Source: Lawsonibacter celer (GTDB taxonomy: Bacteria > Bacillota > Clostridia > Oscillospirales > Oscillospiraceae). Taken from it: 64,000 nucleotides of DNA. A program made the translations under genes and the position numbers. Positions 18,001 through 25,290 of the stretch are shown here, piece by piece. The stretch covers positions 317,886 through 381,885 of the forward strand of contig NZ_JACOEA010000002.1 of the NCBI RefSeq assembly GCF_014281125.1, read 5' to 3'. Positions within the stretch are counted from its first letter, which is position 1. Each line of letters begins with the position of its first letter. The notes under the pieces were generated by a model. It did not search any database. It was not told the DNA's origin and saw only the letters and a list, made by a program, of their open reading frames with translations.

Positions 18001-19088
18001 GTAGTCCAATCATACTGTGTTTCAGTTGTAGTTTTACTTAACTGAACAGATCCGCTGGAAGTATAAAGTATAACTTTATATTCGGTTGCATTGGCAACGC
18101 TGTCCCACTTGGCTACGGTTCCTTCCCAACGCAAATTCTGCGGGGCAGACAGCTTGGACTCCGGCGAAACATATCTAAAGCTGATCGTTCCCGAATTTGT
18201 GTCCGAATCGTTTGCCTTGATAGTGAAATAGTAAGTTCCATTTTCGAGCTTCAGAGTTTTGAAGCGATTGATCAAATTATATGTGTTTGTGTTGATGCTA
18301 TAAATATTGGTCACGGTACCACCCATTGCGGTTTCATCCACCTCAATGTCGTAACTCGCGCTGCCCATATCGTTCCATCTGAGCATACCATCGTCAGAGA
18401 GCGTAACGTTCCACTCTGCTTTACCGCCAGTAAGAGTCGGTGCTGTCCAAGAATAAGTGCCGTACTTCGGACCTTCGGCAGCATTACTGTTACGGTAGTT
18501 GTCAGCTGTTGCCACAACCTCAAACCAGAAACCATCGTTGTAAACGTTCGTACTCCAATCATACTGTGTTTCAGATGTCGTTTTACTTAACTGAAGAGAA
18601 CCGCTGTCACTATAAAGTTTTACTTCATATCCGGTTGCATTGGCAACACTGTCCCATTTAGCTACGGTTCCATCCCAACGCAAATTCTGCGGTGCGGACA
18701 ACTTTTCTTGCGGCGAAACATACTTAAAGCTGATCGTGTTCGAAGTTGTATCCGGACCGTTTGCCTTGATCTGGAAATAGTAAGTACCGTTTTCAATCTT
18801 CAATTCTTTGAAGCGATTGATCAGATTGTACGAGGTGCCGTTGATATTTTCAATTTTGGTCACGGTCACGCCCATTGCGGTTTCGTCCACCTCAATGGTG
18901 TAACTCGTGGCACTTTGCTGCTCGTTCCACGACAGCACACCTTCAGCAGAGAGCTGGATGTTCCACGTGCCGCCACCATCCCCTGAAAGGGTCGGCGCCG
19001 TCCATGCCAACGCCACAGTCGGCAGCAGACCGATCAGCATCACGCAGCAGAGCAGGATACTGAGCAGCCTGTTGGTTTTCTTCTTCAT
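12066..19088 (-). CDS. Giant S-layer-anchored surface protein with InlB-type repeats
   Basis: 2340 residues from the ATG at 19088 (AAGGAGG eight bases upstream; a longer reading to 19127 has no such site). Order: signal peptide (LLSILLCCVMLIGLLPTVALA), two tandem FN3-like units of about 185 residues starting WTAPTL, about four InlB B-repeat-like units (NPATGYKFVEW, VPKQGYEFVAWK, AEPGYQFVAWRK, AASGYEFLGWKK), a long region of Ig-like domains, two units with FDKNGGSGSM / FAAGEGTGTM, and three C-terminal SLH domains (ending TRAQMVTFLYRFF) that bind secondary cell-wall polymer. No LPXTG. It is exported and displayed at the cell surface, probably as an adhesin. A long open frame on the opposite strand is a compositional shadow. 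Confidence 0.9.
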   Translation of the reverse strand: MKKKTNRLLSILLCCVMLIGLLPTVALAWTAPTLSGDGGGTWNIQLSAEGVLSWNEQQSATSYTIEVDETAMGVTVTKIENINGTSYNLINRFKELKIENGTYYFQIKANGPDTTSNTISFKYVSPQEKLSAPQNLRWDGTVAKWDSVANATGYEVKLYSDSGSLQLSKTTSETQYDWSTNVYNDGFWFEVVATADNYRNSNAAEGPKYGTYSWTAPTLTGGKAEWNVTLSDDGMLRWNDMGSASYDIEVDETAMGGTVTNIYSINTNTYNLINRFKTLKLENGTYYFTIKANDSDTNSGTISFRYVSPESKLSAPQNLRWEGTVAKWDSVANATEYKVILYTSSGSVQLSKTTTETQYDWTTEAADGRWFEVIATAADYRDSNAAEGPKYVVVTYSIGAYPYDATVDATQAGGQVYLTTDEGTDGWSSDGYIKTATEGTTVTLNANPATGYKFVEWRQGTSGATISTEANYQFTASENKYLYAVFETISSTSYNIELAIFDSTYTTTDGGTVSIQTNQGSSVAGQSATKSATENTAVTITAVPKQGYEFVAWKVSSPYVSTAFSTEATYTFTVTESVVDTNENPPLLFLYAVFQETQPQATTYLINCVAHNLSSNEIGGKVFLETDKGGTGYAASQQQYATENTTVRLIAVAEPGYQFVAWRKSTPTDANATVSTNTEYQFTATEAVWMYAVFEYTPDCTVECVPFDITGGINNGQNNVGGTVSIQTDKGTASGTITQSLKATRNSSVTVNAVAASGYEFLGWKKASPYVQDFVATTASYTFNINEELYLYAVFQKIPPVVGGYIDFLTTDNNVCFAETDESGFMRVNLFGNGKAMKLPLVYRTDNLDLKFDGWYTAKVGGEKVTEDTVFNGYTILYDRWTAANIANEKIITAIEIPNSALVNGYTEIEYINASSAVNMDGVVNSKVYAVYNGLNAYGSQVTGAETIDTSKDYSVVTTVKLQDGYYFAPNISLTAQHGVRAGVTYRAIVDGVGVTTNTWNNLATTVDICINFPAGGNNVGFTTEPVGGTVNENEPYNFTWGVSGQPTAAELQVKSGNDWATADTLTVGNTTGTIAAQTGTKTYRILVTYGNSGSIYCNEFTVTWLAAVQNTFSMSPASGTVKNGTDYYYTWACVQTPATANLERKNGDNWDELGSATDRKITWNDSYANSTQTFRIKATMAGGSAFYSNEFTVTYKATPLFTVQPADGKVAINATYTVNYAFDKGDAQNDGDKVLQKYNGNDWDNISTSEVYFTQAVVPAQDAETTGTYRIGIQEDGNWTYSESFTVQWVDDYTFEMDKDSLAWGSVAKTDGYNEYAKTIKIMYTGTKTGTLKYDTPTNFYVQHWHGANYDTLTFTPKTDITAGTHNESVNVWVSSNGSDVLEQKTASLSITIEAPTYTVSFDKNGGSGSMASVYNVSGSYELPTCAFTAPANKEFKAWQVNGGAERNPGESITVTGNIVLTALWKDLPVVSGYTITFAAGEGTGTMNSVAGASGTYHLPACTFTAPSGKQFKAWQVNGQELQPGQTITVSANTTVTALWQNIPASYHTVNFSSANVCGVSGSYSTTQYVAQGQAMTDIIVTANDGYYFPDPLQVSGAGSGVTVTRDSYTQVTISGTPTSGVSIMFGPNAKTKEATPNTVTFEATGADTGNLCNLENGVTYSVTGAATAEFTASGTTHELTNVVPGTLNIVKKATDTNTKLDSDAHPYPVDKNNSVPNLYSTNCSDSNNNNGSILNVTSEMEWQKSGANSWTTGNGSNVTGLTPGTYYVRYKASSINLAGIPQTINIAAYGVAQLTGTVEITGDAKFDAQLTADTSGITNNTGTLSYQWKRGNTEIGTNSATYTIVEADINSTITVTVTSSVQTGSVTSAATATIEKADGPAAPSVTPVACTNGSNNDGKITGVTTAMEYSTTSNFNSKTTCTGTEITNLANGTYYVRVAETATQKAGAAATVNVPAYSAVPTYGIDLDVNNTYSFDAVTVGYAAIAAKTVTVSNTGNSATGPLTVVLSGTDAASFTLSTANIADIAVGGNATFTVVPNTGLSAKTYTATVTVSGGNSINASFDVSFTVNPAGGGYTPATYSVTVDKTDNGSISVSPKSASKGTTVTITVKPDTGYELDTLKVVDKNGDKVKLTEKDGKYTFTMPASKVTVTGTFVEIEQPMVNPFIDVKESDYFYNAVMWAVKSGVTKGTSATTFSPNAPCTRAQMVTFLWRASGSPKPVTDVCPFTDVNMDSYYGKAVLWAVETGITNGTSETTFSPEADCTRAQMAAFLCRMAGGKAASSAIGFTDVSADAYYAKSVQWAVENGITLGTGDGTTFSPNEICTRAQMVTFLYRFFVK

Positions 19089-19185
19089 AAATGTTTCCCT
19101 CCTTGTTTTCCATAGAGTTTTCTTCAATCACTTCTGTTCAGAAGGCACTTTTATGCCGGTTGGGAAGTTCTTTCTTCTCATCGGC

Positions 19186-19488
19186 CTATCCGACCTCCCT
19201 TCGCAGGGGACGGGGAGTCCGCCGTGCCAGCCGCGTTCCGCACTCCGGGCAATAGGCCGAGGTGCTGGCTACCACCGTGCCGCATTTCGTGCAGGAAAGG
19301 TGGTGGGATTTATACAGGTCAAAGAGCGTTTCGCGGGGCAACTCTGCGCCGCAGTCGCTGCAATAGCGCTGCGCTGCATCCGCTGTGCCGCCGCACACAC
19401 GGCAGACCTTGGTCTGCTTCATCACATCGGGGCCGAAGCCAAAGCGTTTCATTCCCTCCAGACGGAGCGCCTGTATTCTGTCAGTCAT
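19186..19488 (-). CDS. Small zinc-ribbon protein
   Basis: 100 residues from the ATG at 19488 (AGGGAGTG upstream). Two zinc-ribbon units: CRVCGG...CSDCGAEL and CTKCGT...CPECGTRL, each with two CxxC knuckles. Its start overlaps the end of the preceding zinc-ribbon gene, and the surface-protein gene follows 100 bp downstream, so the three probably form one minus-strand operon. Function unknown. Confidence 0.7.
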   Translation of the reverse strand: MTDRIQALRLEGMKRFGFGPDVMKQTKVCRVCGGTADAAQRYCSDCGAELPRETLFDLYKSHHLSCTKCGTVVASTSAYCPECGTRLARRTPRPLRREVG

Positions 19489-19852
19489 CGAACTCACTCC
19501 CTTCGTAAAGAAGCTTTGCCCCACACTTGGAGCAGAACCGCTCCGGTGAAGAAAGCCTCTTGCCGCATTGCGGACAGAACTTGGGGACATTCTCCCAGGG
19601 GGCGCAATCCACACATTCCATCACATCGGCGTTATACATCACATCCGATACCCACCTGCCGCATTTGTGGCAGTGGTTGAAGTGCTGCCTGCCCTCACGC
19701 TTCCAGGCGAGCATCAGCGCCTCCTCCGGCGTATCGGCGCGGACCGGCTCCGTGGTGCAGGCAAGCGCGCCGGACAGATCGCAGAAAAACTGAAAGCGGT
19801 TGCCCCCCGCGTCTGCAATGAGCTTGTAACTCGCTGTGGGTTTTCCTTTCAA
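19481..19852 (-). CDS. Small zinc-ribbon protein, partner of the previous gene
   Basis: 123 residues from a TTG at 19852 (GGAGG seven bases upstream). The N-terminal 55 residues form a short unmatched domain (SYKLIADAGGNRFQFFCDLS), followed by CxxC pairs in HCHKCGRW, CVDCAPW, FCPQCGKRL and FCSKCGAKLL, i.e. two zinc ribbons. It overlaps the next gene by 8 bp. Proteins of this kind are usual companions of island-borne regulatory genes, but no function can be assigned. Confidence 0.7.
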   Translation of the reverse strand: MKGKPTASYKLIADAGGNRFQFFCDLSGALACTTEPVRADTPEEALMLAWKREGRQHFNHCHKCGRWVSDVMYNADVMECVDCAPWENVPKFCPQCGKRLSSPERFCSKCGAKLLYEGSEFDD

Positions 19853-19913
19853 GGCTTAGCCTCCTTTCTCGCAAATCGTGGTTTCAAACGATGCCCTGTC
19901 TGCGACAGGCAGT

Positions 19914-19943
19914 ATTGACTAAGTCAATAGCAGACGCTATAAT
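19914..19943 (+). promoter_or_regulatory. Promoter with palindrome over the -35 box
   Basis: TTGACT (19915-19920) and a perfect TATAAT (19938-19943) with 17-bp spacing. The -35 lies inside a palindrome, ATTGACT-A-AGTCAAT (19914-19928), a likely operator. It points at the lipoprotein-regulator operon, about 290 bp downstream. Confidence 0.7.
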
Positions 19944-19992
19944 ATAAATAAATAAGGGCGGCCTCTGTGTTCGTTGGCGCGTCGACAGAGGA

Positions 19993-20025
19993 CTTTATTT
20001 GGGAAACTTTGTTTCCCAAATAAAG
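19993..20025 (+). repeat. Perfect 15-bp hairpin in the operon leader
   Basis: CTTTATTTGGGAAAC / GTTTCCCAAATAAAG with a 3-nt loop, 50 bp after the promoter. No T-run follows; possible leader regulatory hairpin. Confidence 0.6.
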
Positions 20026-20234
20026 GGGTACCCCATTCTTGTTTTTGTGAACGGCAAGGCTTATACCCTCCTTGATGTTCCCTTGCGGCTATCATTATAC
20101 GGATTTCCCCGATTTTGTCCCCTACCCAAACCCCCAAAAGGTAGGGATGGGAGCAAAAAAATTTGAAAATTTTCTTGATTTTCATTGGTTTTCGGGGAGA
20201 GAGCCATGCAACCCAACGAAGGAGGAACAAATCC

Positions 20235-21563
20235 ATGAAACGATCTCTCACACTTTTGCTTGCTGCACTGCTCACTCTGTGCGGTCTGACCGGCTGCGCT
20301 GAAAAGACGGCGCTTGACCCGAAGGAACCGGTCACGCTGACTCTGTGGCATGTCTATGGCGAACAGGCCGACTCCCCGATGAACCGGCTGGTGGAGGAAT
20401 TCAATTCCACGGTGGGTCAGGAGAAGGGCATCATCGTGACCGTCACCAATGTGTCCAGCAGCTCCAAGATCACAGCGCAGCTGCAGGAGGCAATGTCCGG
20501 AAAACCCGGCGCACCGGAAATGCCCGATCTGTTCTCCGGCAACTCCAGCACCGTAGCTGAACTGGGAGCCGACAATCTGCTGGACTGGAATACATATTTC
20601 AGCAAGGACGAGCTGGCGAGCTATGTACCGGAATTTCTGAATGACGGAACGATGGACGGAAAGCTGATGGTCTTTCCTGTGTCCAAGTCCACTTACGCAC
20701 TGTTTTTGAACGGCTCCCAGTTTGAGCGGTTTTCCGCCGATACCGGAGTGACCTATGACACCCTTTCCACCTGGGAAGGCTTCTTTGATGCCGCCGCCAG
20801 GTATTATGACTGGTCTGACGGCAAGCCTTTCTGCGCCTTTGACTACCTGATCCGCCATATCGAATTTGATGTCATGGCCAGTGGCGATGATCTGGAGTAC
20901 ACCGAGAACGGCTGGTACAACACCGAAAGTCCGGCCATCCAGCGCTCCTGGACGAAATTTGCCCAGCCGCTGGTGCAGGGGCATATCGCCATTTCGGATC
21001 AGTATTCCAACACCCAGGTCATGACCGGTGAAACCCTGTCCGGCATCGGCTCCACCGCTGCGATCATTTATTACAACGATACCGTCACCTATCCCGACAA
21101 CACCTCGGAGCCGATGAATCTGAAGGTGCTGCCCCTGCCCAGGACCGGCGAAGGCGAACAGTTTATGCCCATGACCGGCGTGGGTCTTTGCGCATATCAG
21201 ACCACCGAGCAGAAGGGCGAAGCCGCCGCTGTTTTTGTGCGCTGGCTGACCGAGGGTGAGCGCAATCTGGCCTTTGTTGCGGAAACGGGATATATGCCCG
21301 TGAACAACGATGCCTTTGCCGCGATTGAGAACTATGATTTTCCGGATGCGGGATACGCCAGTCTGTTTGACGCCATCAAGACCATGCGGGAAGGCTATAC
21401 CCCCGTGGTACGCCCCACGTTTAGCGGATACTATGATAAAATTGACGCACTGTACGGCGGGCTGCGGCAGATGATGCCTGCGCTGCGGGAGCGCAGCGCC
21501 AATGGCGAGAGCGTTGATGCGCTGGCAAAAGAAACCTGGGATTTCTTCTGCTCGATTCAGTAA
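20235..21563 (+). CDS. Extracellular solute-binding lipoprotein (sugar-type)
   Basis: 442 residues from the ATG at 20235 (GGAGG upstream); a longer reading from 20163 has no such site. Lipoprotein signal MKRSLTLLLAALLTLCGLTG-C, then the family 1 binding-protein opening VTLTLWHVYGEQADSPMNRL. The fold is that of carbohydrate ABC binding proteins (WEGFFDAAARYYDW, FVRWLTEGERNLAFVAETGY). No permease or ATPase genes are here. It is followed after 15 bp by a membrane-bound regulator, so it probably works as an external sensor subunit for that protein rather than for import (inference). Confidence 0.88.
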   Translation: MKRSLTLLLAALLTLCGLTGCAEKTALDPKEPVTLTLWHVYGEQADSPMNRLVEEFNSTVGQEKGIIVTVTNVSSSSKITAQLQEAMSGKPGAPEMPDLFSGNSSTVAELGADNLLDWNTYFSKDELASYVPEFLNDGTMDGKLMVFPVSKSTYALFLNGSQFERFSADTGVTYDTLSTWEGFFDAAARYYDWSDGKPFCAFDYLIRHIEFDVMASGDDLEYTENGWYNTESPAIQRSWTKFAQPLVQGHIAISDQYSNTQVMTGETLSGIGSTAAIIYYNDTVTYPDNTSEPMNLKVLPLPRTGEGEQFMPMTGVGLCAYQTTEQKGEAAAVFVRWLTEGERNLAFVAETGYMPVNNDAFAAIENYDFPDAGYASLFDAIKTMREGYTPVVRPTFSGYYDKIDALYGGLRQMMPALRERSANGESVDALAKETWDFFCSIQ

Positions 21564-21578
21564 AGCAGAGGTGATGTC

Positions 21579-23282
21579 ATGGGCATTTTCTCTGCATTTC
21601 GCTATTCCGAATGGTCATTAAAACGAAAGCTGTTCGGATATATGTTCCTTCTGGCAACGCTGCTTTTGCTGGCGCTGGTGACCGGCCTGTTCCTGTTCGG
21701 TCGCTTCGACAGCGCCGGTAAAAACACTTATGAAGCGCTGGATATTCAGCTGGAAGTCTTTGAAAAGGATGTTTCCACCCATTTTGATATGCTTGCCGCT
21801 GCCGGTATCCACCTCTCTGAAAGCACGACCGAGTTTCTGGAGGAATATCTTGCCGAACATGGTCTTTCCTTTGACCAATTAAACGACGCAGAGGCCGAGA
21901 TCGCCGGTATCCAGGAAGAATTGATCGAGAACCTGCGTCAAAAGATGCTTCAGGAAAACTGCTCCGGCATTTTTGTAATGCTGGATGTAACGGTCAACAG
22001 CTCCGTAGCCAATGCTGAATGCTCCCGCGCCGGTCTGTATCTTCAGCAAACTGGCTATCAAAACTCCGACGAAAGCATCCTGCTTTACCGTGGGCTTTCG
22101 GACACAGGCAAACGGCACGGCGTCATGCCCCATCGGAAATGGCGGCTGGAGTTTCGGACAGACCTGTTCCCCAATTACAGTGAGATCCGCACCCTTGGTT
22201 CTGCTCGGCCGGAGGATGCCTATTATCTGACGGATTGCTTCACGCTGCCGGGAACCTCAGAGAGAGCCATGCTGATGGTGGTTCCCATCATCGGAACAGA
22301 CGGAACCTTCTACGGCGTGTGTGGCTATGAGGTCAGTGAAAGCTATTTCATGACCTACCACGCCCAGCCTACCAAGATCAGGCATTTGACCTGCCTGCTG
22401 ACCCGAGAAGAAGCATCGTTAGACGCAGCGGCAGGTTTGAGCTGCGGCGTATCCAGCGGATACTACCGCGCTCCGGCAGGAATCTTGCGCGCAGCAGACG
22501 CAGACGATGGGCTGACCTGTTTTACCGGCGACGGTATCTCTTATGTGGGCGTATCCCGCAGTCTTGCGCTCACGCCCAACAATGCTCCCTATGCCATAGC
22601 GGTGATGATGCTCAAGTCGGATTACGACAGAGAGGTCACGAAAACAGCCCTGCAAAACATTGTCCTCTGGTCGCTTTTGCTGTTCTTTGCCGTAAGCTGC
22701 TGCATCTTTTTCAGTCGGAGATACCTTTCCCCGATTTTGAAAGGCCTGGAACAGATTAAGTCGGACAAACGGGCCCAGGCGCAGTCTCCCATCCCGGAGA
22801 TCAACGACCTGTTTGTATTCCTGGCGGAGCAGGATCGAAAGCATGAGGCGTCGCTGGATGCACTGACGCAGGAAAAGCATACCGTGCAGAGCGAAAACAT
22901 TCGCTTACAGTTCAAATTTGAGCAGGCTCAAGTGGCATATCAGAAGGCACAGGCCGAGTACGACAAGGCACAGGAAGATTTGTCGGCTGCCAAGCAGGAG
23001 CTTGACCGCCTTTCCTATTCCAGAAAGACCGAGATCGACCCCGATGACTATCAGGCGTTCCTGGACGGTGTACAGATGCTGACCAAGGCGGAGCGTGAAA
23101 TCTTTGAATGGTATCTGGAAGGGAAAACGGCAAATGAGATTCTGGAGCTGGCCGGCATCAAGCAAGGCACTCTGAAATTCCACAACCATAACATTCTGGG
23201 CAAGCTGGGCGTATCGTCACGAAAGCAAATGCTCCGCTATGCCGCACTGATGAAGCAACAGGAACAAGGAGGCTTGCTATGA
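21579..23282 (+). CDS. Membrane-bound LuxR-type one-component regulator
   Basis: 567 residues: TM helix about 17-41, extracytoplasmic region about 42-350 with a Cache-like look (GVCGYEVSESYFM), TM helix about 357-375 (IVLWSLLLFFAVSCCIFF), coiled coil about 415-480 (QAQVAYQKAQAEYDKAQ), and a C-terminal LuxR-type helix-turn-helix (LTKAEREIFEWYLEGKTANE, then LGVSSRKQMLRYAALM). No kinase or receiver domain is seen, so a signal outside would reach the DNA-binding domain directly. It is preceded by the solute-binding lipoprotein and overlaps the next gene by 4 bp. Confidence 0.85.
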   Translation: MGIFSAFRYSEWSLKRKLFGYMFLLATLLLLALVTGLFLFGRFDSAGKNTYEALDIQLEVFEKDVSTHFDMLAAAGIHLSESTTEFLEEYLAEHGLSFDQLNDAEAEIAGIQEELIENLRQKMLQENCSGIFVMLDVTVNSSVANAECSRAGLYLQQTGYQNSDESILLYRGLSDTGKRHGVMPHRKWRLEFRTDLFPNYSEIRTLGSARPEDAYYLTDCFTLPGTSERAMLMVVPIIGTDGTFYGVCGYEVSESYFMTYHAQPTKIRHLTCLLTREEASLDAAAGLSCGVSSGYYRAPAGILRAADADDGLTCFTGDGISYVGVSRSLALTPNNAPYAIAVMMLKSDYDREVTKTALQNIVLWSLLLFFAVSCCIFFSRRYLSPILKGLEQIKSDKRAQAQSPIPEINDLFVFLAEQDRKHEASLDALTQEKHTVQSENIRLQFKFEQAQVAYQKAQAEYDKAQEDLSAAKQELDRLSYSRKTEIDPDDYQAFLDGVQMLTKAEREIFEWYLEGKTANEILELAGIKQGTLKFHNHNILGKLGVSSRKQMLRYAALMKQQEQGGLL

Positions 23283-23494
23283 CACTTGCAGACCGCTTAA
23301 ATCAGATTATTGAGGAACAGAAACTGTCCAAGCGGGAGTTTGCCAAGCGCATCGGAGTTTCTGAAAACTATCTCTACATTCTGACCGGTAACAGCAGACG
23401 GGGCAGCGACAGGAACAAGACGATCTCGCCCTCCCTGGCAAAACTCATTGCCCTTGAATTCGGCTACGACGCCGATTGGATCATGAACGGATAA
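23279..23494 (+). CDS. Small XRE-family helix-turn-helix protein
   Basis: 71 residues, start overlapping the previous stop (ATGA), so translationally coupled. Typical HTH_3 sequence: LSKREFAKRIGVSENYLYIL followed by SPSLAKLIALEFGY. Likely a repressor or modulator for the lipoprotein-regulator operon or the divergent surface-protein genes. A terminator follows. Confidence 0.85.
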   Translation: MTLADRLNQIIEEQKLSKREFAKRIGVSENYLYILTGNSRRGSDRNKTISPSLAKLIALEFGYDADWIMNG

Positions 23495-23504
23495 CCCTAT
23501 GTAT

Positions 23505-23534
23505 GGAGCAGCCTTGCCGGCTGCTCCATTTTTT
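23505..23534 (+). terminator. Terminator of the lipoprotein-regulator operon
   Basis: Perfect 9-bp stem GGAGCAGCC / GGCTGCTCC followed by A-T6, 10 bp after the HTH gene stop. Confidence 0.9.
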
Positions 23535-23559
23535 AATATGCTGGAGTACCATATAAAAG

Positions 23560-23811
23560 CTGGATAAGACAGAGAGAAAACTGGCCCTGCAGATTACTGA
23601 CTGCAAAGACCAGATTGCCGAGGAGCTGTCCTTGTATAGTTTTATCGCCGGTTTCCGTCTGGCGTGGAACCTGAGTACGGAACTGAATATGTACGAAAAA
23701 GAGCACCCTGCATCAACGAACGATTTCGTTGATGCAGGGTGCTCTTGCTATGTCTGGGGCAGTATTCGCAATAGGAATCCTGCCTCTACTTTTGTGTTTA
23801 ATCCGGCCTGA
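23560..23811 (+). pseudogene. Truncated remnant of an island gene
   Basis: An open frame without a start, reading LDKTERKLALQITDCKDQIA then EELSLYSFIAGFRLAWNLST up to about 23705. It reads like the C-terminus of a small protein common in conjugative elements of gut Firmicutes (recollection of the DUF6809 type; not verified). The N-terminus is cut off at a TAA, and the remainder after 23705 runs through a hairpin. Confidence 0.5.
23699..23746. terminator. Perfect 22-bp inverted repeat, 4-nt loop
   Basis: 23699-23720 and 23725-23746 are exact complements around CGAT. Sits between the remnant and the end of the converging frameshifted gene; probably a bidirectional terminator, though no long T-run follows. 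Confidence 0.6.
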
Positions 23812-24873
23812 AATATGCATCCCGGTCAAGTTCCAGACTGGTGGCATAGTCATACTGCTTTTGTAGAAAGTTCAGATAATAGTTTTTCGCAGTATTCCAA
23901 CGAATAAGGGCAAACCCATCGGGTTCTTTTACATTTACCTCTCTGTACACATCACGCAGTGTGTTCATATACTCCGCATTCTCGCTGTAAAACTCCTTCA
24001 AGACGTCTTTGGGTTTAACCCATGTATCGGGATCGGCGGTACTAACATAAGGCAACTGCAGTTTTTTCATGCGGGCATCCTTGTCGGTCAGGTTTGCAAC
24101 GATACGTTTGTACAGTGTCCGAAACTCAGGGACTCCAAAAAACTGTCCTCTTCTCTCTGTTTGCTGGCGCAGGCATCGGAGCAGTATTTTTTTGTGTTTC
24201 GTTTCGGGACAAAGTAACGTCCGCAGAATTCACATTTCTTGATGTATTTGTCTTTCTCCATCACATGGCGCAGAAGCCATATGATCAATTCATCCGGCGT
24301 CGCGAACATATAGGACGTCCCGTTGGCGAGAGCGATTCCGTGTTCCTGCAAGAACTGACAGGCATGGCTGAAATCCTCCTGCAAAGTAACACTGCCGGTT
24401 TTCATCAAAAGCATGAAACTCTCAAGTTCATACTTAGCACTTAGCTCCGGAGTGCGACTCAAGGTAACTTCCATCTGAGATATCGCCTGTTCTGTCAGCG
24501 AGGTCACAAGTGCGTCCTGATAAAAGTTCAAGTAGATTTGAAGCCGCTGGCTTGGCTTCAGTGCCTCTACATACTTATCGTCAGAAAGATAAATGTCATG
24601 GACTATCCGCAAATAACGCTCGCGGTCATAATCCCCCAACCACTCGCGAAACGCCTCTTCGTTTTTGATGATTGCTCCGTGAGAGGCTGCAAACTTGGCA
24701 TCGCTTTCGGGAGCGAGTTTTTCGACATGTTCGCCGTTCAGGAATATGCACAGGAGCTCACCGACAGTCTGAAACATATTGAACGTGTTGTATTTACTGT
24801 CAGCATGGTAAAGCATCAGACAGCACACATCACCAATCACCTGCAGCATGAGAGGAGCATTGTTTTCGTTCAT
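23798..24873 (-). CDS. Zinc-finger protein in two frames (frameshifted or recoded)
   Basis: Part one, 24873 to 24088, starts MNENNAPLMLQVIGDVCC (GAGGTG upstream) and reaches a zinc finger CEFCGRYFVPKRNTKKYCSD. Shortly after, it meets a run of six T (minus strand, 24136-24141) and stops at 24088. In the -1 frame the sequence continues without a break: GVPEFRTLYKRIVANLTDKD, then the part ending at 23798. The zero-frame codons at the run form T-TTT-TTG, a canonical -1 slippery heptamer. It may be programmed frameshifting, a homopolymer mutation or a sequencing error. Family uncertain (C-terminus resembles DUF6076-type island proteins). Confidence 0.55.
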
Positions 24874-25290
24874 ACTACACCTCAAAAAGCTATATAGGAT
24901 AAAATAATTTTTCTTGTTATAGCTTATCACCTTAGAAAGCTGACTGCAATCTCAAATTACGTTATTCTGGTTACGAAAGAGGAATCTCCGCTGTCTGCAC
25001 CTTGAAAATTGAATACCCGTCATCGGAGTTCATACTCTCCCGGCGAAGCACCGCCACGATCCTCGTATGAGGTGAGCGTGCCAAGGGAGATGACAACGCA
25101 GCTCGGTCAATTCAGTCCCTGCTGCAGGAAGGTGTACGATGTTCGGCCAACACTTTTTGAAAACAGCGAAAGATTCCCGGGGGGTAGTCTACGCTTTTTT
25201 GCCCTCTGAACTATATAAGAAAGGAGAAAAATCCAATGTACACTCTGCTCCCGAAAACACAAATCTAAAAACCACAAGGAGGAAACACAA
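24874..25290. other. 417-bp gap before the mobilization module
   Basis: No convincing ORF. The left part is AT-rich. From about 25010 the sequence is GC-balanced and structured, ending with a weak hairpin and T-run (AGCG...CGCT-TTTTT, about 25165-25200) that could attenuate transcription into the ATPase gene, then AAGGAGG before 25291. It probably is the untranslated leader of the mobilization operon and may hold a replication or transfer signal. Confidence 0.4.

Larger units (their letters stand above)
19853..20234. other. 382-bp divergent regulatory region
   Basis: Lies between the zinc-ribbon/surface-protein genes (minus) and the lipoprotein/regulator genes (plus). It holds the plus-strand promoter and two hairpins listed separately, and an AT-rich stretch before 20200. 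No credible ORF is seen. Confidence 0.6.

Noticed and set aside
20010..20234. Start of the solute-binding protein at 20163
   Set aside because: The extension is AT-rich leader without a ribosome-binding site; the ATG at 20235 is followed directly by a lipoprotein signal.
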